Source: Symplocastrum torsivum CPER-KK1 | Lineage (GTDB): Bacteria; Cyanobacteriota; Cyanobacteriia; Cyanobacteriales; Coleofasciculaceae | Length of the DNA stretch: 61,723 nucleotides | Direction of reading: 5' to 3' | Assembly: GCA_019358875.1 (NCBI GenBank) | Contig: JAHHIF010000041.1 | Coordinates: 1-61,723, forward strand | Shown: one piece after another, positions 59,997-61,723 of the stretch | Layout: every line of letters starts with the position of its first letter | How positions within the stretch are numbered: position 1 is the first letter of the stretch | The notes under the pieces: model-generated | Told to the model about the DNA's origin: nothing | Seen by the model: the letters and a program-made list of their open reading frames with translations, nothing else | Database searches by the model: none | Position numbers and translations under genes: made by a program

Positions 59997-61629
59997 TCTT
60001 GCTCTCCTTGGTTGCTTGCTTTGCAACTGCCATGATCAGGCGTAGCGTGTATTCGAGTTTCAACCTATCGACCTGTTCGGGTGGTACTGATTCGCTAGCA
60101 ACTCTAACGTCTAAATTCCGTAAATCCAGCCAATTGCTTGGGTTATCTAACCATTCACCAATCTGCTTTTTAAGTGCTTTCCCATTGACTTTTGTATTTT
60201 CAAATTGAGTGTTAGCGTTCTTGGGAAGATTGTTGAGCAGTTCAAGTACTGGATTTTGATTCTCCTCAGCAATAGCCTGTCTTGCTACAATCATCAGCCG
60301 AGAAAGTTGGCTGTTGGTCATCTTGTTGGGGTTAAGCTGGGTAGAATTAACTTTCTCTAGAAGTAGCCTCTCCAGCTTCTGCTCCAACAACCGCTTTGCC
60401 ATCTGTTTTGCTATTTGACTATCTTCAGAGTTGGGTTCTAGCTGTGGCTCAGTCCAGTCAGTCTCTGAGTCTAGTAAGCTGGCAGTAAATCTGGGATAAT
60501 CTTCCAGCCAATTCACCGCTACTCGTCCGAAACCATCAACCCGCCTTTCACCAATCCCTTGATTTTCCAGGTGAAGAATTCGGTCAGGATTTAGCTGACC
60601 GTTATGATTGAATACAAAAACACTACCTGCTGCTAAAGCTGGCACTTGAGGTAAAGGCAATCCCCATTTTCGGTTAAATCCCCCCACAATTAGACCCGTG
60701 GTATAGCTGGATTGTGGCTCTAGCTTCACGTCTAATAATTTTTCAAGTAACTCAGTTAAAGGATTAATTGCTTGAGATATTTCATTCGAGCCTGAATCCG
60801 TTAGCGGTATGACTACATACTGACCCCATTCATCTTGTAGAATCAAGTCACTAAGGAGAGTAATGCGTAGAATCTCGCGATCGCACCGTTCTTCAGGGTC
60901 AGCTAACTCTATCCCCAGTTCGTGCCAAACCTCAGATTCTTCTATCCGATCAACCTTGATATGCCCGTAACCTGCACTCTGAGAACCCCCTAACCATAGT
61001 TCGTTTGGTTCTAGTAAGGGCTTAATTTTCTCTACATCGTCAGCCTCATCGAATAGAATTACAGCCTGAAATGTTTGCCCTGCATCTAGAGTCTCGTAGC
61101 GAAAGACAGCACCGCTTCCTTCAATCCCTCTACCTCTTTTGCGATCACGTTTGTTATGAATATTGATTCGTCGTTTTTCTTTGCAAAGCTTTACCTTTTT
61201 ATCATCTACAATACAGAAGTTTGCATCTAATGACTTTGGTGAAATATCTTCTTCGGGTTGCTCATAGCTGAAATCAAAGACAGTTATCTCTTCTAATTTA
61301 GAAATATCATCAACTTTCCTCCTAAACCAAGAGAGCGGTATAGGTAGAGTACGTTTTTTTTCTTTATTACTATTATTAGTATACAGATAGGCATTTAAGT
61401 AGCGGGTACTGCTATTAAAGAACAACCGCTTCACATCTGGGAATTTTGAGCCATCCAAAATATCATCAGTGCTTCGCAATCCGTGGTGCTGAAAATATCG
61501 ACCAATCAACATCCCTCGAATCATGCTACCGGGGATGTACGAATAAGATACGTCACTGTTCGGATCGCCCTGAAGTGAAGTTGCTAAGAGAGGCTGCTGA
61601 GTATGCAATAAAAACGTGATAGCTTTCAT
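59989..61629 (-). CDS. csx10: Csx10, type III-D Cas5-group RAMP (546 aa)
   Basis: Csx10 is the signature subunit of type III-D and stands in the Cas5 (crRNA-handle) position. The N-terminus is unmistakable: TFLLHTQQPLLATSLQGDPN, DVSYSYIPGSMIRGMLIGRY, then DVKRLFFNSSTRYLNAYL. A glycine-rich segment (LWLGGSQSAGYGHIKVDRIE) is the RAMP loop. The C-terminal 150 residues are helical. Its ATG (61627-61629, also 31-33) overlaps the stop of the Cas7-like gene across the circle join, so both ends of the window belong to one operon. Confidence 0.93.
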   Translation of the reverse strand: MKAITFLLHTQQPLLATSLQGDPNSDVSYSYIPGSMIRGMLIGRYFQHHGLRSTDDILDGSKFPDVKRLFFNSSTRYLNAYLYTNNSNKEKKRTLPIPLSWFRRKVDDISKLEEITVFDFSYEQPEEDISPKSLDANFCIVDDKKVKLCKEKRRINIHNKRDRKRGRGIEGSGAVFRYETLDAGQTFQAVILFDEADDVEKIKPLLEPNELWLGGSQSAGYGHIKVDRIEESEVWHELGIELADPEERCDREILRITLLSDLILQDEWGQYVVIPLTDSGSNEISQAINPLTELLEKLLDVKLEPQSSYTTGLIVGGFNRKWGLPLPQVPALAAGSVFVFNHNGQLNPDRILHLENQGIGERRVDGFGRVAVNWLEDYPRFTASLLDSETDWTEPQLEPNSEDSQIAKQMAKRLLEQKLERLLLEKVNSTQLNPNKMTNSQLSRLMIVARQAIAEENQNPVLELLNNLPKNANTQFENTKVNGKALKKQIGEWLDNPSNWLDLRNLDVRVASESVPPEQVDRLKLEYTLRLIMAVAKQATKESKNE

Positions 61630-61723
61630 CCCCTCGTCTCCTGCTCAAAATAACGGAGATTGTCTTGAGTAATTTCTTTACCAGTTGAGTCATGCAGCGC
61701 GCTGCATACATAACCCCGCCCCC
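61597..61723. repeat. Terminal direct repeat (circle junction), right copy
   Basis: Identical to bases 1-127. Together with the operon that reads across it, this supports a closed circle. It should be trimmed before counting genes or length. Confidence 0.93.

Noticed and set aside
1..61723. tRNA or rRNA genes
   Set aside because: No tRNA-like cloverleaf or conserved rRNA stretch was recognised by eye; a dedicated scan was not possible.

Overview
The first 127 bases (1-127) are repeated exactly as the last 127 (61597-61723), and the gene ending at base 30 overlaps, across that join, the gene starting at 61629. The window is therefore best read as one closed circle of about 61,596 bp opened inside an operon. 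The host is almost certainly a cyanobacterium: the HIP1 octamer GCGATCGC recurs throughout, heptanucleotide tandem repeats of the cyanobacterial STRR type are present, and many proteins belong to families known mainly from cyanobacteria (TIGR03985 WYL regulator, Csx19, TIGR03986 RAMP, Uma2). Plasmid character is shown by a ParA ATPase with iterons and an adaptor-like partner, a primase-like replication protein and several small ribbon-helix-helix proteins. No tRNA, rRNA, ribosomal or relaxase gene was seen. I read it as a large cyanobacterial plasmid devoted largely to defence.

Layout. (1) About 51.6 kb through the join to 7.2 kb: a type III-D CRISPR-Cas locus. A minus-strand operon runs Card1-like CARF nuclease (3821) > cas10 > Cas7-like RAMP > [join] > csx10 > double-RAMP Csm3-like > csx19 > TIGR03986 RAMP > a possible nuclease. 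Beyond it lie a plus-strand Uma2 gene and a cas3 helicase split in two, with its HD domain at the C-terminus. Divergent plus-strand genes at 4.2-7.2 kb encode a WYL regulator, the ring nuclease Csx3 and a Cas6 with an added HTH-like tail. (2) 7.2-9.4 kb: a phosphatase-like gene and the partition cassette, with 24-bp-spaced GATATC iterons both upstream of parA and inside the partner gene. (3) 9.4-22.7 kb: accessory genes, a tyrosine recombinase behind four tandem repeats, small DNA-binding proteins, an XRE-pentapeptide protein, the replication primase, an AT-rich candidate origin, a very large tyrosine recombinase and a RecD2 helicase. (4) 22.75-32.3 kb: CRISPR array 1 (about 31 repeats, transcribed leftward), its leader, an IS200/IS605-like remnant, and a type I operon cas8-cas7-cas5-cas6-cas4-cas1-cas2 without cas3. 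(5) 32.5-37.8 kb: a STAND (NACHT-pentapeptide-WD40) protein and a divergent small membrane protein. (6) 38-46.7 kb: a Tn554-like element with three tyrosine recombinases, a TnpC-like protein and a DnaB-family helicase, plus a three-gene HEPN module. (7) 46.9-50.3 kb: CRISPR array 2 (44 repeats, transcribed rightward), with a leader about 97% identical to that of array 1. (8) 50.3-51.6 kb: two small genes and a glutathione S-transferase.

How it works together (inference). One Cas1-Cas2-Cas4 module probably feeds both arrays through their shared leader. Two Cas6 proteins process near-identical 37-nt repeats, and the crRNAs supply a type I Cascade and a type III-D complex. Cas10 (intact GGDD) would make cyclic oligoadenylate to activate the Card1-like nuclease, and Csx3 would remove the messenger. 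The only cas3 sits on the III-D side of the circle and is interrupted by heptamer repeats, so whether the type I system can still degrade DNA is an open question.
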